Shown: in pieces, positions 16,841 to 24,590 of the stretch
Layout of the letters: each line of letters opens with the position of its first letter
Position numbering within the stretch: the first letter of the stretch is position 1
From: Mycobacterium kubicae
GTDB lineage: Bacteria; Actinomycetota; Actinomycetes; Mycobacteriales; Mycobacteriaceae
Direction of reading: 5' to 3'
NCBI RefSeq assembly: GCF_015689175.1
Contig: NZ_CP065047.1
Span: 2,108,001 to 2,172,000 of the forward strand
Length of the DNA stretch: 64,000 nt
The notes under the pieces: generated by a model
Seen by the model: only the letters and a program-made list of their open reading frames with translations
Told to the model about the DNA's origin: nothing
The model's database searches: none
Program-made: the position numbers and the translations under genes

Positions 16841-17686
16841 TCAGCCGGCCAAGCCAGGCGTCCGGCGCGCAATCGGCGGTCGCACGAACACGTCATTGAG
16901 TGTCACGGTGCGTAGGCTGCGCGCCCGGATCATGTCGACCAGCTGCCCGTAGACATGGGTGATCGTCGGGTGATTGAGGTGGCCGATCACGATGTTCTGC
17001 GCGGTGAAGGACTGGTAGGCCGTCAGGAAAACCTGCTGATCGGTCAGCAGTGCGGAGTCCCTCAGGTCGCCGGACCACAGCGTGGGTACCTGGTACCCGA
17101 GATCGGCGGCCACTGTGTCGACCAGGGCATTGTGGTGGCCGAACGGCGGCCGGAAGTACGGAGCGGCGTCGACGCCATAGGTATTGCGCAGGAAGACATC
17201 GGTACTGCGCAGTTCGTCGGCGACCTGCTTGGCCGGCAGGGCCGTCAAGTCCGGGTGGGACCAGGTGTGGTTGGCCAGCTGAATCTGGCCCGAGTCCACC
17301 AGCGGTCTGAGCAGGGCCGCATTGTCGGTCCAGGAGTGGTAGGACCCGGTGACGAAGTAGGTCAGCCGCACACCGGTGTCCTTGGCAAACTCTGTATAGG
17401 CCCGCACCACCTCGGTGTTGGCGCCGTCGTCGACCGTCCATGCCAGCAGATCACCTTGTCCGGGAAGCTTCTTGAGCACCCCGCCACCAGGCAACGGCAC
17501 CCGCGATCCCGGGTGCGGCGGCGGCAACAACGGCGGCAGCGGTGGGGTCGCGGGCTTCGGCGCAGCTCCGGAAACATCGGCTCTCGCTACTGCCTGTTCG
17601 GGCGCGCCGCCGGACCAGGAGATGCCCGCGACAGCGACGGTTGCCGCCACCGCGACCAGGAAGCGCCGCCGGTCCAGCTCGCCCAC
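16841..17686 (-). CDS. Exported polysaccharide deacetylase (NodB domain), Tat signal
   Basis: The 281-residue protein starts with a twin-arginine-type signal (LDRRRFLVAVAATVAVAG) and a Pro-rich linker (about 40-70). The NodB domain follows: motif 1 TVDDG (metal-binding Asp), motif 2 HTWSHPDL (the HxxxH metal ligands) and motif 3 RPPFG. Such enzymes remove acetyl groups from peptidoglycan or other surface glycans. The second Asp of the usual TFDDG is kept. It starts 147 bases downstream of the class II aldolase gene on the same strand, so it is at most loosely linked to the catabolic operon. Confidence 0.9.
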   Translation of the reverse strand: MGELDRRRFLVAVAATVAVAGISWSGGAPEQAVARADVSGAAPKPATPPLPPLLPPPHPGSRVPLPGGGVLKKLPGQGDLLAWTVDDGANTEVVRAYTEFAKDTGVRLTYFVTGSYHSWTDNAALLRPLVDSGQIQLANHTWSHPDLTALPAKQVADELRSTDVFLRNTYGVDAAPYFRPPFGHHNALVDTVAADLGYQVPTLWSGDLRDSALLTDQQVFLTAYQSFTAQNIVIGHLNHPTITHVYGQLVDMIRARSLRTVTLNDVFVRPPIARRTPGLAG

Positions 17687-17832
17687 GTGCGTACTCCTCA
17701 GGTCGGATGGAAGACCTGGTTAGGCTAAGCGCACCGCCGGTGCGATCCCGGCACATCCGTCGAGTGTCGGCGGCTAACGGCCCGATGAAACCTGTTGGCT
17801 GCCAAAGCGTTACGCAGTCGTTGCGATCGGAC

Positions 17833-18567
17833 TCACCGCTGATGCGGTGTACCGAGCCGGGCGACCTCGTGGCGCCAGGCCGACGCAACGGTGAATGCGG
17901 ATCCCAGGTCGGGCAGGTCGGCCCAGTCGGATTCGTCGATGTCACGCAGCGTGCCACCGGCGGCACGCACGCGCAACGACATCCGCGCCAATTCGTTGAC
18001 GCTGATCGCCTGCAGGATCGCCTGCTGCACACTGCCCGCGGCGCTGGTGATTCCATGCCCGCGGCAGATCACCACCGGTGCGCCGCCCATTGCGGCCACC
18101 ATCTCCTTACCCAGCGCCGAATTCCGAATGAGCACGGCCCGCTTGTACACCGGGACCCCGCCCCGGGCCAACCGGGCCCCGGGGATGTCGTAGGCGCCAT
18201 AGATGGGCCGGATCTCGATGCCGGCCAGGTCGGCGGCGACGACGGCCGGCGGGTGCAAGTGCGCGACGGCCCGGTGCCGGGAATCGGCCAGCAGGGTCTC
18301 GACATGGATGGGAAGCTCGTTGGGCACCCGGTAACCGTCGAGTTCCCCTGCGGCCCCGGGGCGCCCGTCGAAGGTGATCAACCGAATGTCGCGGGGGCGG
18401 GTGAACGCCACCCCGGTGTCGTCGTCACTGCGGCAGCGAATGAGGAGGTGGTCGTCGTCGACCCGCACACTCAGATGCCCGAGGGTGCCGTCGACCAAAC
18501 CGCGCGCCGCGGCGACTCGGCACGCTTGGGCGACCAGGACCCGCTGTTGATCCAGCGCATTCGTCAC
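17833..18567 (-). CDS. Class II aldolase/adducin-family protein, candidate dihydroxyaromatic-acid decarboxylase
   Basis: The 244-residue protein has the class II aldolase/adducin domain. Its zinc ligands are visible as HLHPP (AVAHLHPPAVV) and the later His in CRGHGITSAAGS. GTG 18567 overlaps the stop of the dihydrodiol dehydrogenase gene (GTGA), so the two are translationally coupled. In gram-positive phthalate pathways the 3,4-dihydroxyphthalate 2-decarboxylase (PhtC) belongs to this family and sits with the same partners; that function is therefore the best inference here. Fuculose-phosphate-type aldolase activity would not fit the neighbours. Confidence 0.82.
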   Translation of the reverse strand: MTNALDQQRVLVAQACRVAAARGLVDGTLGHLSVRVDDDHLLIRCRSDDDTGVAFTRPRDIRLITFDGRPGAAGELDGYRVPNELPIHVETLLADSRHRAVAHLHPPAVVAADLAGIEIRPIYGAYDIPGARLARGGVPVYKRAVLIRNSALGKEMVAAMGGAPVVICRGHGITSAAGSVQQAILQAISVNELARMSLRVRAAGGTLRDIDESDWADLPDLGSAFTVASAWRHEVARLGTPHQR

Positions 18568-19370
18568 GGCTGAGCCGACTTCGGTGCGCCGAGGCGGAAC
18601 CCGCCGTCGGGGTGAACCGTTTCTCCGGTCAGTCCGCGGGACCGATCCGACGCCAGGTACACATAACTCCACGCGTGGTCCTGCCCGGAGAGCGCGACGT
18701 TGAGCGGGCTGCGCGCGGCCACATCGCGTGCCCGGTTGGGTGATTCGTCGAGTCGGGTGTCGTCCAGACCGAGGCTGGCCAGACCGCGTAGGTCGGTGTT
18801 CAGCGTTCCGCCCGGGGCCACGCCATTGACCCGGATGTGCGGCGCCAGCTCGTGCGCCAAGGAAGTGACCAGTCCGCGCACCGCGAATTTCGACGCCACA
18901 TACAGTAGTCCGCCGCGGCCAGGATAATACGAGGACGCGGATTCCGTCAGCACGATCGACGGACCGATTCCCCTCTGCAGCAAGGGGATAGCGGCTTTGA
19001 CCGACTGCACGTGGCTGAGCACATTGGTGCGGAACATCTCGTCGAACGCCGCGGGCAGGTCGTCGGCGGATATGTCCTTGACGCCTTGGTAGAAGTCGAA
19101 GACGCCGACACAGTTGACCAGGGTGTCCAGGCCACCGTAGGCATCGGCCGCTGCGGCGACCGCCCGCTCGTTGGCCTCGCGGGTGATGGCGTCGCCTTCG
19201 GTGACCGGCAGGTCTGGAAGCTCTGCGCGCAACCGGTCACACTTGGTCGGGTCGCGCTCCAACACAGCAACTTTGGCGCCCTCGGTCCGGAACGCCTCGA
19301 CGACGGCTCGGCCGATTCCGGAACCGGCGCCGACGACCAGCGCCCGTTTGCCGTCAAGCCATCCGGTCAT
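18564..19370 (-). CDS. Short-chain dehydrogenase, probable cis-dihydrodiol dehydrogenase
   Basis: The 268-residue protein is a classical SDR: the NAD-binding GAGSGIGRA near residues 13-21, the LVNCVGVFD strand (NNAG equivalent), the catalytic Ser in ESASSYY and the YVASK pair (YxxxK). The C-terminus GLTGETVHPDGGFRLG is typical of HcaB/BphB-like dihydrodiol dehydrogenases, which re-aromatise the dioxygenase product to a catechol with NAD. ATG 19370 is chosen because upstream codons belong to the coupled 92-residue gene, which it overlaps by 17 bases. It is followed by the aldolase-type gene. Confidence 0.9.
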   Translation of the reverse strand: MTGWLDGKRALVVGAGSGIGRAVVEAFRTEGAKVAVLERDPTKCDRLRAELPDLPVTEGDAITREANERAVAAAADAYGGLDTLVNCVGVFDFYQGVKDISADDLPAAFDEMFRTNVLSHVQSVKAAIPLLQRGIGPSIVLTESASSYYPGRGGLLYVASKFAVRGLVTSLAHELAPHIRVNGVAPGGTLNTDLRGLASLGLDDTRLDESPNRARDVAARSPLNVALSGQDHAWSYVYLASDRSRGLTGETVHPDGGFRLGAPKSAQP

Positions 19371-19632
19371 CGGAGGCTTCCGGCTCGTCAGGAAGCAGCG
19401 GAGCATGCGTGTTGCCCACCATGGCCGCCAGCGTGCGGGCGTTCTGCCGCGTGAGGGCCTCGACTTCCAGCGCATCCAGGCTGATCCACTGGCCGCTTTT
19501 CGGCGCGGTGATCAGCAGCCGAGACCCGTTGCGGGTATCCACTCGGCGTAGCTGTACCTCGGTGAATTCGTTTGCCACGACCAGAGGTTCACCAACGGCG
19601 CCGGCCAGTAGCTGCGCAAGCTCGTCCGTCAC
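19354..19632 (-). CDS. Small protein of unknown function inside the dioxygenase operon, 92 aa
   Basis: GTG 19632 overlaps the stop of the dioxygenase beta gene (GTGA) and the 3' end overlaps the dehydrogenase start, so this frame is coupled on both sides and must be translated. The product has a mixed alpha/beta look (GEPLVVANEFTEVQLRRVDT, GSRLLITAPKSGQWISLD, LEVEALTRQNARTLAAMVG) with no Cys, so it is not a ferredoxin. Its place suggests an accessory role for the oxygenase or dehydrogenase. I do not recognise a named family. Confidence 0.8.
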   Translation of the reverse strand: MTDELAQLLAGAVGEPLVVANEFTEVQLRRVDTRNGSRLLITAPKSGQWISLDALEVEALTRQNARTLAAMVGNTHAPLLPDEPEASDDRMA

Positions 19633-20147
19633 AAGAACACCGCCAAGTTCTGCATCCGCAACACCGACTCGTCGGCAGTGATCGTGCGGCGAGCCAGTTT
19701 CCAGCGATCCTCGCACCAGCGTAGTAGGTCGTTGCGCCCGCAGGACAGCAACGCGCTCTCGTTCACGTCCCCACGGCTGCGGAACAGCAACTCGGCCGAC
19801 TGCACGGCCAGGTGCGTGTCGTCGTCGGTGGGGAAGGTGCGCACGTTGGTGATGAAATGGCGTAGCCGCGACGGCGGATCCTCGGTCCAGGCGTGCTCGG
19901 TCGCAAAGCGGGCGACGCGTTGACGCAGGGCGTATTTGTCCTCGTCGAAATGGGCCATGCCCGGCGAGGTGTCGAACCCGGCGCCACGCGCAGTGGTCAC
20001 CCGAACCGGCATCAGGTAGCGCACGTCCTCGGTCAGGGTGTCCAGCCACGACTCGTACTGTTGGGCGTCCAACAGATATGCCTCGTCAACCAGGAATTGG
20101 TGCGCTTGTAAGTGCCGGATATCGTTGAACGCCAACGGCTTTGTCAT
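19629..20147 (-). CDS. Ring-hydroxylating dioxygenase, beta (small) subunit
   Basis: The 172-residue protein matches the SnoaL/NTF2-like small subunit of aromatic ring dioxygenases in size and in segments such as EAYLLDAQQYESWLDTLTEDVRY at the N-terminus, HFITNVR in the middle and the C-terminal RRTITADESVL. It has a structural role in the alpha3beta3 hexamer. ATG 20147 overlaps the alpha stop (ATGA), and its own stop overlaps the start of the 92-residue gene. An upstream in-frame extension to 21230 is antisense-free but overlaps the alpha gene and is rejected. Confidence 0.93.
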   Translation of the reverse strand: MTKPLAFNDIRHLQAHQFLVDEAYLLDAQQYESWLDTLTEDVRYLMPVRVTTARGAGFDTSPGMAHFDEDKYALRQRVARFATEHAWTEDPPSRLRHFITNVRTFPTDDDTHLAVQSAELLFRSRGDVNESALLSCGRNDLLRWCEDRWKLARRTITADESVLRMQNLAVFL

Positions 20148-21481
20148 GACGCCGCCAGATGCTGTGCCCACATCTTCAGCAGCGCGCGCTGGTTGTACTC
20201 GTTGTAACCGACCTGGGCGCGACCCGGCCCGTGGAACAGCTCGGCCGGCAGGTCGTCGATCACGGGGGAGTCGTCCGCCAGCAGTCCCATGCGGCTGTTC
20301 AGCAACAGGCGCCGGGCCATCGAGCCACCCGCCGTGGTGGTCAGCGACACCCAGTTCTCCACGTCGTCCTGTTCGAACATGCCGGTGGACCCGAAGCACA
20401 TCAAATAGGCCTTGTAGGAGTCCTTCTTGAACTGTGGCGGAGCGGCGGCGTCCACCGCGAACCACGAGCACACTTCGGTTTCGTTGGCGCTGATGGGTTG
20501 CCATTGGCGAATCGAGATGAACGGCAACACCTGATCGCTGTTGGGCAGCTTCGGCCAGTTGTGCACGAAGCTGAGGTTGGGAAAGCAGGTGGCGGCCGAG
20601 ATCATGAACCCGTCCTCGCCAACCAGCTGTTGTTGGGCTGGATTCCACACGCCTTGCATGCGAGCGATCATCTCGTCGGGATAGCCGACGTAGCGCAGGC
20701 GCTCGGCGAAGCCGCCCGGGGGCAATTTGTAGGTGGTACCGCCGCCGCATCGTGCCCAGTAAGTGGCGCCGTCCTTGCGCTTCTGCGCGCGTGGTTCGCG
20801 GAACAGACCGATGTCCACGATCGAGGCATGCGTGTGCGGGGTGTGGTACATGTCGCCGGCGAAGTTCTCGGCGCCGATCTTCCAATTGGCTTTGATGCGC
20901 CAGCGTTGTGGTCCGCGCACTTCCAGGCCGTGGCTGCTTTGGCGGGTGTAGAAGTCCAGGTAGAACCGGAAGTCGCCGAGGAAGCCCTCGAGCGGCTCGG
21001 CAGCGGGGTCCATGTTGAGGAAGATCAGGCCGTTGTAGCTGGCCATCTTTGGCGCGGGCAGCAGCGTTTGCTCTTTGGCGAATCCGTCGTCGCCGCCATA
21101 CGCCTCCCGGTGGAATGGCAGACCGGTCAGCCGGCCGTCGTTGCGGTAGGTCCAACCGTGGTAGGGGCAGCGGAAATTGGAGGCGTTGCCCATCTCCGCG
21201 CGGCACACCTGCATGCCCCGGTGCAGGCACATGTTGAACAGCGCGCGCACCGCGCCGCCCGAGTCACGGGTGATGATGAAGGAGTCTTCCAGCATCCGGC
21301 GCACCACATAGTCGCCGTCCTGCGGAATCTCGGATTCGTGCGCCACGAACACCCAGGCACGACTGAAGAGACGGTCCTTTTCCAGCGCGAACAGGTCGGC
21401 GTCGTTGTAGATGTGTGCCGGGATCATGCCCCGACCCACATTGGCGACGACGTCGCTGAGGACGTCCGCGTATCCGGTCAC
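20144..21481 (-). CDS. Ring-hydroxylating dioxygenase, alpha (large) subunit
   Basis: The 445-residue protein has an N-terminal Rieske domain with Cys85, His87, Cys105 and His108 (CLHRG and CPYHGW) and a catalytic domain with the mononuclear iron ligands His213 and His218 plus bridging Asp210 in ENFAGDMYHTPHTHAS, as in naphthalene dioxygenase. It adds O2 across an aromatic ring to give a cis-dihydrodiol. It is the first gene of a coupled minus-strand set (alpha, beta, 92-aa protein, dehydrogenase, aldolase-type). Electron-transfer partners are not encoded in the operon. The substrate is inferred to be an aromatic acid from the decarboxylase and pca neighbours. Confidence 0.95.
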   Translation of the reverse strand: MTGYADVLSDVVANVGRGMIPAHIYNDADLFALEKDRLFSRAWVFVAHESEIPQDGDYVVRRMLEDSFIITRDSGGAVRALFNMCLHRGMQVCRAEMGNASNFRCPYHGWTYRNDGRLTGLPFHREAYGGDDGFAKEQTLLPAPKMASYNGLIFLNMDPAAEPLEGFLGDFRFYLDFYTRQSSHGLEVRGPQRWRIKANWKIGAENFAGDMYHTPHTHASIVDIGLFREPRAQKRKDGATYWARCGGGTTYKLPPGGFAERLRYVGYPDEMIARMQGVWNPAQQQLVGEDGFMISAATCFPNLSFVHNWPKLPNSDQVLPFISIRQWQPISANETEVCSWFAVDAAAPPQFKKDSYKAYLMCFGSTGMFEQDDVENWVSLTTTAGGSMARRLLLNSRMGLLADDSPVIDDLPAELFHGPGRAQVGYNEYNQRALLKMWAQHLAAS

Positions 21482-21537
21482 TGCAGGTCATCTCCGTCCC
21501 GCAGCTGCTCTGCTGCCCAGACACGCCTTCTGCTATC

Positions 21538-21547
21538 CAGAATTCTG
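21538..21547. promoter_or_regulatory. Palindrome CAGAATTCTG upstream of the dioxygenase operon
   Basis: A perfect 10-base palindrome lies 57 bases upstream of the alpha-subunit start, in the 220-base divergent region shared with the DUF2231-Rieske gene. TAT and ATA trinucleotides flank it at similar distances. It may bind the regulator of the catabolic locus, for example the IclR protein at 16049; no footprint evidence is available. Confidence 0.35.
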
Positions 21548-21701
21548 CCATACAGCAGCCCGGTGGCTGACTCACAGTCCGCTCACAAATTGCGCATGCG
21601 CAACGACGTTACGGTGAACCTAGCCGCGCTCGTGATCGTGAGCAGACCGGGAGGTAAGGGCGATCGGTGCGCGCAACGCCATAGTGGGAAGGACTGGTGT
21701 C

Positions 21702-22664
21702 ATGGTCAATCGGTCCGCAGGAGCCGATAGTCGACTGCGCAAGCTCGGGCCGCGAGTGCTGGCCGCGATCGGGCGCCAGGAGTGGCTCGATCGGCCCAGT
21801 TATCGGCTTGAGCACCTGCTCAGTTTCGCCTACAACGGCCTGGGTGATGCCCGTGACCGCGTGGCCAACGCGCTCAACGGGGTCTGGCTGGGTCACCCGG
21901 TACACCCGCCGCTGGCCTCCTTCGCCAGCGGAGCGCTCGGCACGACGGTTGCGTTGGATGCGCTGAGCCTGCTCCCGGGTCGGCCTGCCGCCGAGAACGT
22001 TCAGGCAGCACAGTTCGCGTCGCGGTCGTTGGGGCTCGGCATTCTGGCCAGCGTCGGCGCCGCGGTGACCGGGGTGACCGACTGGCAGCACACCCACGAC
22101 AAGGACCGTCGCGTGGGTCTGGTGCACGGTGTGGTGAACACCGCCGCAACCGCCCTGTACGCCCTGTCGTGGTGGGACCGGCGTCGTGGCCGTCGTCTTC
22201 GCGGAATGGCAACCAGCGCTTTGGGTTACGGCGTCACGCTGGGCGGCAGCTATCTGGGTGGTGCCCTGGTATTCGAGTCGGGTATCGGCATCGACCAGTC
22301 CGGTCAGCGGTTGCGCAACAAGGACTGGACGCCGGTGTTGCCGGCGAGTGCGTTGAACGGTAAGCCGGTTCGGGTCGAGGTCGACGGGGTGGGTTTGGTG
22401 GTATGCCAGACCAAGCCCGGCGAGGTGTCGGCGTTCGGCGAGTTTTGTCCGCACCTGGCCGCACCGATGGCCGATGGCTGGGTGGATCGTGGCCGGCTGG
22501 TGTGCCCGTGGCACGGGTCCCGGTTCGCCTTGGACTCCGGGGAAGTGCTGCGCGGCCCGTCCACGGCACCGTTGCCGTGTTACGAGGCCCGACTGGTCGA
22601 CGGAGTCATCGAAGTGCGCGGTGGGGAGCCGGCACTCACAAGCGGGGATGGAGTGGCCAAGTGA
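21702..22664 (+). CDS. DUF2231 membrane domain fused to a Rieske [2Fe-2S] domain
   Basis: The N-terminal half (about residues 30-190 of 320) is a DUF2231-type domain with hydrophobic helices and the characteristic VWLGHPVHPPLASFASGALG start. The C-terminal half is a Rieske ferredoxin domain with CPHLAAPM and CPWHGSRF, giving C-x-H and C-x2-H ligands. ATG 21702 is preferred since GGAAGG lies 9 bases upstream; GTG 21684 is possible. The protein looks like a membrane-bound electron carrier or redox sensor. It is divergent from the dioxygenase operon and its stop overlaps the hemerythrin start, suggesting a redox pair. Confidence 0.88.
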   Translation: MVNRSAGADSRLRKLGPRVLAAIGRQEWLDRPSYRLEHLLSFAYNGLGDARDRVANALNGVWLGHPVHPPLASFASGALGTTVALDALSLLPGRPAAENVQAAQFASRSLGLGILASVGAAVTGVTDWQHTHDKDRRVGLVHGVVNTAATALYALSWWDRRRGRRLRGMATSALGYGVTLGGSYLGGALVFESGIGIDQSGQRLRNKDWTPVLPASALNGKPVRVEVDGVGLVVCQTKPGEVSAFGEFCPHLAAPMADGWVDRGRLVCPWHGSRFALDSGEVLRGPSTAPLPCYEARLVDGVIEVRGGEPALTSGDGVAK

Positions 22665-23146
22665 ACGCATATGAGGTTCTCAAAGAACACCACGTCGTGC
22701 TCAAGGGCCTGGGACGCAAGGTCAGTGAGGCGCCGGTGAACAGCGAAGAGCGCCATAGCCTTTTCGACGAGATGCTGATGGAGTTGGATATCCATTTTCG
22801 CATCGAGGACGATCTGTACTACCCGGCGTTGGCGGCGGCCAGCGAATTGATCGCGGTGGCTCATGCCGAGCATCGGCAGGTGGTCGACCAACTTTCCGTG
22901 CTGCTGCGCACCCCGCAGACCTCCCCGCGTTATGAGGACGAGTGGAACTCCTTCAAGACCGTTCTCGAGGCACACGCCGACGAAGAGGAACGCGACATGA
23001 TTCCGGCGCCGCCCGAGGTCAAGATCACCGACGCCGAGCTGGAGGAACTGGGCAACAAGATGGCGGCGCGCATCGAGGAGCTGCGCGGTTCCACGTTGCA
23101 CAAACTCCGCACCAAGGGCAGGGCCGCGTTGGTCCGGACGCTGTAG
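22661..23146 (+). CDS. Hemerythrin HHE-domain protein
   Basis: The 161-residue protein has the HHE cation-binding pattern: EHHVVLKGLGRKV near residue 10, LDIHFRIEDDLYYPAL near 40, AHAEHRQVVDQL near 70 and LEAHADEEERDMIP near 105, providing His and Glu ligands for a di-iron centre that binds O2 or related molecules. GTG 22661 overlaps the stop of the DUF2231-Rieske gene (GTGA), so they are coupled. Two mycobacterial HHE proteins of this type are linked to oxidative-stress responses; the role here is unknown. Confidence 0.9.
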   Translation: MNAYEVLKEHHVVLKGLGRKVSEAPVNSEERHSLFDEMLMELDIHFRIEDDLYYPALAAASELIAVAHAEHRQVVDQLSVLLRTPQTSPRYEDEWNSFKTVLEAHADEEERDMIPAPPEVKITDAELEELGNKMAARIEELRGSTLHKLRTKGRAALVRTL

Positions 23147-23299
23147 CCCACCGCGCCGCGGCAAACGCTGGGTCCTCGACGTAGCGCTCGGCACGCCGTT
23201 TCCGCTATGCCTGCCCGCAATGGCGGCACCAGAGTAGCCTCACGCTTCGTGGAGGCCCCACCCGAGCGCCTTGCGTCACAAGGTGAAATCAGCGCAGAA

Positions 23300-24016
23300 A
23301 TGACCGCCATCGCGTCTGATCGGCGGCGCTCGGGCCGGGACGAGGCTCAGCCCCTGTTGCACTACCCGCCTTATCGCAGCAGCGCCCTGCGCTGTCCGCA
23401 GAACCCGCTGCTGGCCGTCGACCCCGAAGAACTCGAGCGTTGGGCGCCTTGCTTCGGGCACCAAGACGTCGACCCCGCCGACGCCGACCTCACCGCCGGT
23501 CAGCGCGGCGAACCCATCGGGGAGCGCATCTTCGTCAGCGGCCGGGTGCTCGACCGGTCCGGCAAGCCATTGGCGGGCCAGCTGGTCGAGATCTGGCAGG
23601 CCAACGCCAGCGGCCGCTACCGCCACCAGCGTGACCAGCATCCCGCTCCGCTGGACCCCAACTTCACCGGCGTCGGCCGGTGTCTGACCGGACCCGACGG
23701 GTCGTATCGCTTCAAAACCGTCAAGCCCGGCCCGTATCCGTGGCGCAACCACCACAACGCCTGGCGGCCGGCGCACATCCACTTCTCGCTTTTCGGAACG
23801 GCATTCACCCAGCGGCTGGTCACCCAGATGTACTTCCCAGGTGATCCGCTGTTCGATTTGGACCCGATCTATCAGTCAATCCTCAATCCCGTTGCCCGCC
23901 AACGCCTTGTCGCCACCTATGACCACGGCCTGTCGGAACCGGAATACGCGACCGGCTACCGATGGGACATCGTGTTGCCTGGCAGTGCCCGGACCCAAGG
24001 CGGCGGCGGTGACTGA
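23300..24016 (+). CDS. pcaH: Protocatechuate 3,4-dioxygenase beta subunit
   Basis: This non-heme Fe(III) subunit cleaves protocatechuate between the hydroxyls to beta-carboxy-cis,cis-muconate. The four iron ligands are visible: Tyr in NASGRYRHQ, Tyr in KPGPYPWRN, and two His in RPAHIHF. LVEIWQANASGRYRH and DPNFTGVGRCLT are hallmark segments. ATG 23300 gives 238 residues, the normal length; the open frame extends to 23207 with alternative starts. It overlaps pcaG by 8 bases. The N-terminal region with RSSALRCPQNPLL is of the actinobacterial type. Confidence 0.95.
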   Translation: MTAIASDRRRSGRDEAQPLLHYPPYRSSALRCPQNPLLAVDPEELERWAPCFGHQDVDPADADLTAGQRGEPIGERIFVSGRVLDRSGKPLAGQLVEIWQANASGRYRHQRDQHPAPLDPNFTGVGRCLTGPDGSYRFKTVKPGPYPWRNHHNAWRPAHIHFSLFGTAFTQRLVTQMYFPGDPLFDLDPIYQSILNPVARQRLVATYDHGLSEPEYATGYRWDIVLPGSARTQGGGGD

Positions 24017-24590
24017 GATCAGCGCCGAGTCGCTCAGCACCCCAGGGCAGACGGTAGGCCCCTTCTTCGGACTCGGCCTGTCATATCCGCGCGACAGCGA
24101 ATTGGTCGGTGATGAGTTCCCCGGCGCGATCCGTCTACGCGGCACCGTTTACGACGGCGCCGGTGACGCCGTGCCCGACGCGTTGGTAGAGATCTGGCAA
24201 CCCGACACCGCAGGCCGCATCTCGCGGTCGTTCGGCTCCTTGCGGCGAGACGGCTGGACCTTCACCGGATGGGGCAGAGCGGCGACCGACACCGACGGAC
24301 GATACAGCTTCACCACAGTGCCGCCGGGTGCGGTGAGTCCGGGGGCGCCGAGGTTCTTCGCCGTCGCCGTCTTCGCCCGAGGCCTGTTGCATCGCTTGTT
24401 CACCCGTGCCTACTTGACCGCGGAGGATCTGGCCGCCGACCCGTTGGCTGCGCGTGTCGCCGCAGCGCGGCGCGAGACCCTGACCTGTGTCGCCGAAGAC
24501 GATTCCGGCCGGCCCGCACTGCGTTTCGACATCCACTTGCAAGGCGCACACGAGACCGTGTTCCTGGATTACCGGGATGGTTGGCCATGA
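24009..24590 (+). CDS. pcaG: Protocatechuate 3,4-dioxygenase alpha subunit
   Basis: The 193-residue protein is the alpha partner of PcaH. It opens with LSTPGQTVGPFFGLGL, the alpha-subunit signature, and has LVEIWQPDTAGR and GWGRAATDTDGRYSFTTV; the iron ligands are absent, as expected for alpha. GTG 24009 overlaps the end of pcaH and its stop overlaps the ATG of pcaB, so pcaHGB form a tightly coupled operon. It helps form the active site at the interface with PcaH. Confidence 0.95.
   Translation: MTEISAESLSTPGQTVGPFFGLGLSYPRDSELVGDEFPGAIRLRGTVYDGAGDAVPDALVEIWQPDTAGRISRSFGSLRRDGWTFTGWGRAATDTDGRYSFTTVPPGAVSPGAPRFFAVAVFARGLLHRLFTRAYLTAEDLAADPLAARVAAARRETLTCVAEDDSGRPALRFDIHLQGAHETVFLDYRDGWP

Noticed and set aside
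23207..23299. N-terminal extension of pcaH
   Set aside because: The extra 31 residues are outside the usual family length and the start at 23300 gives a normal PcaH.
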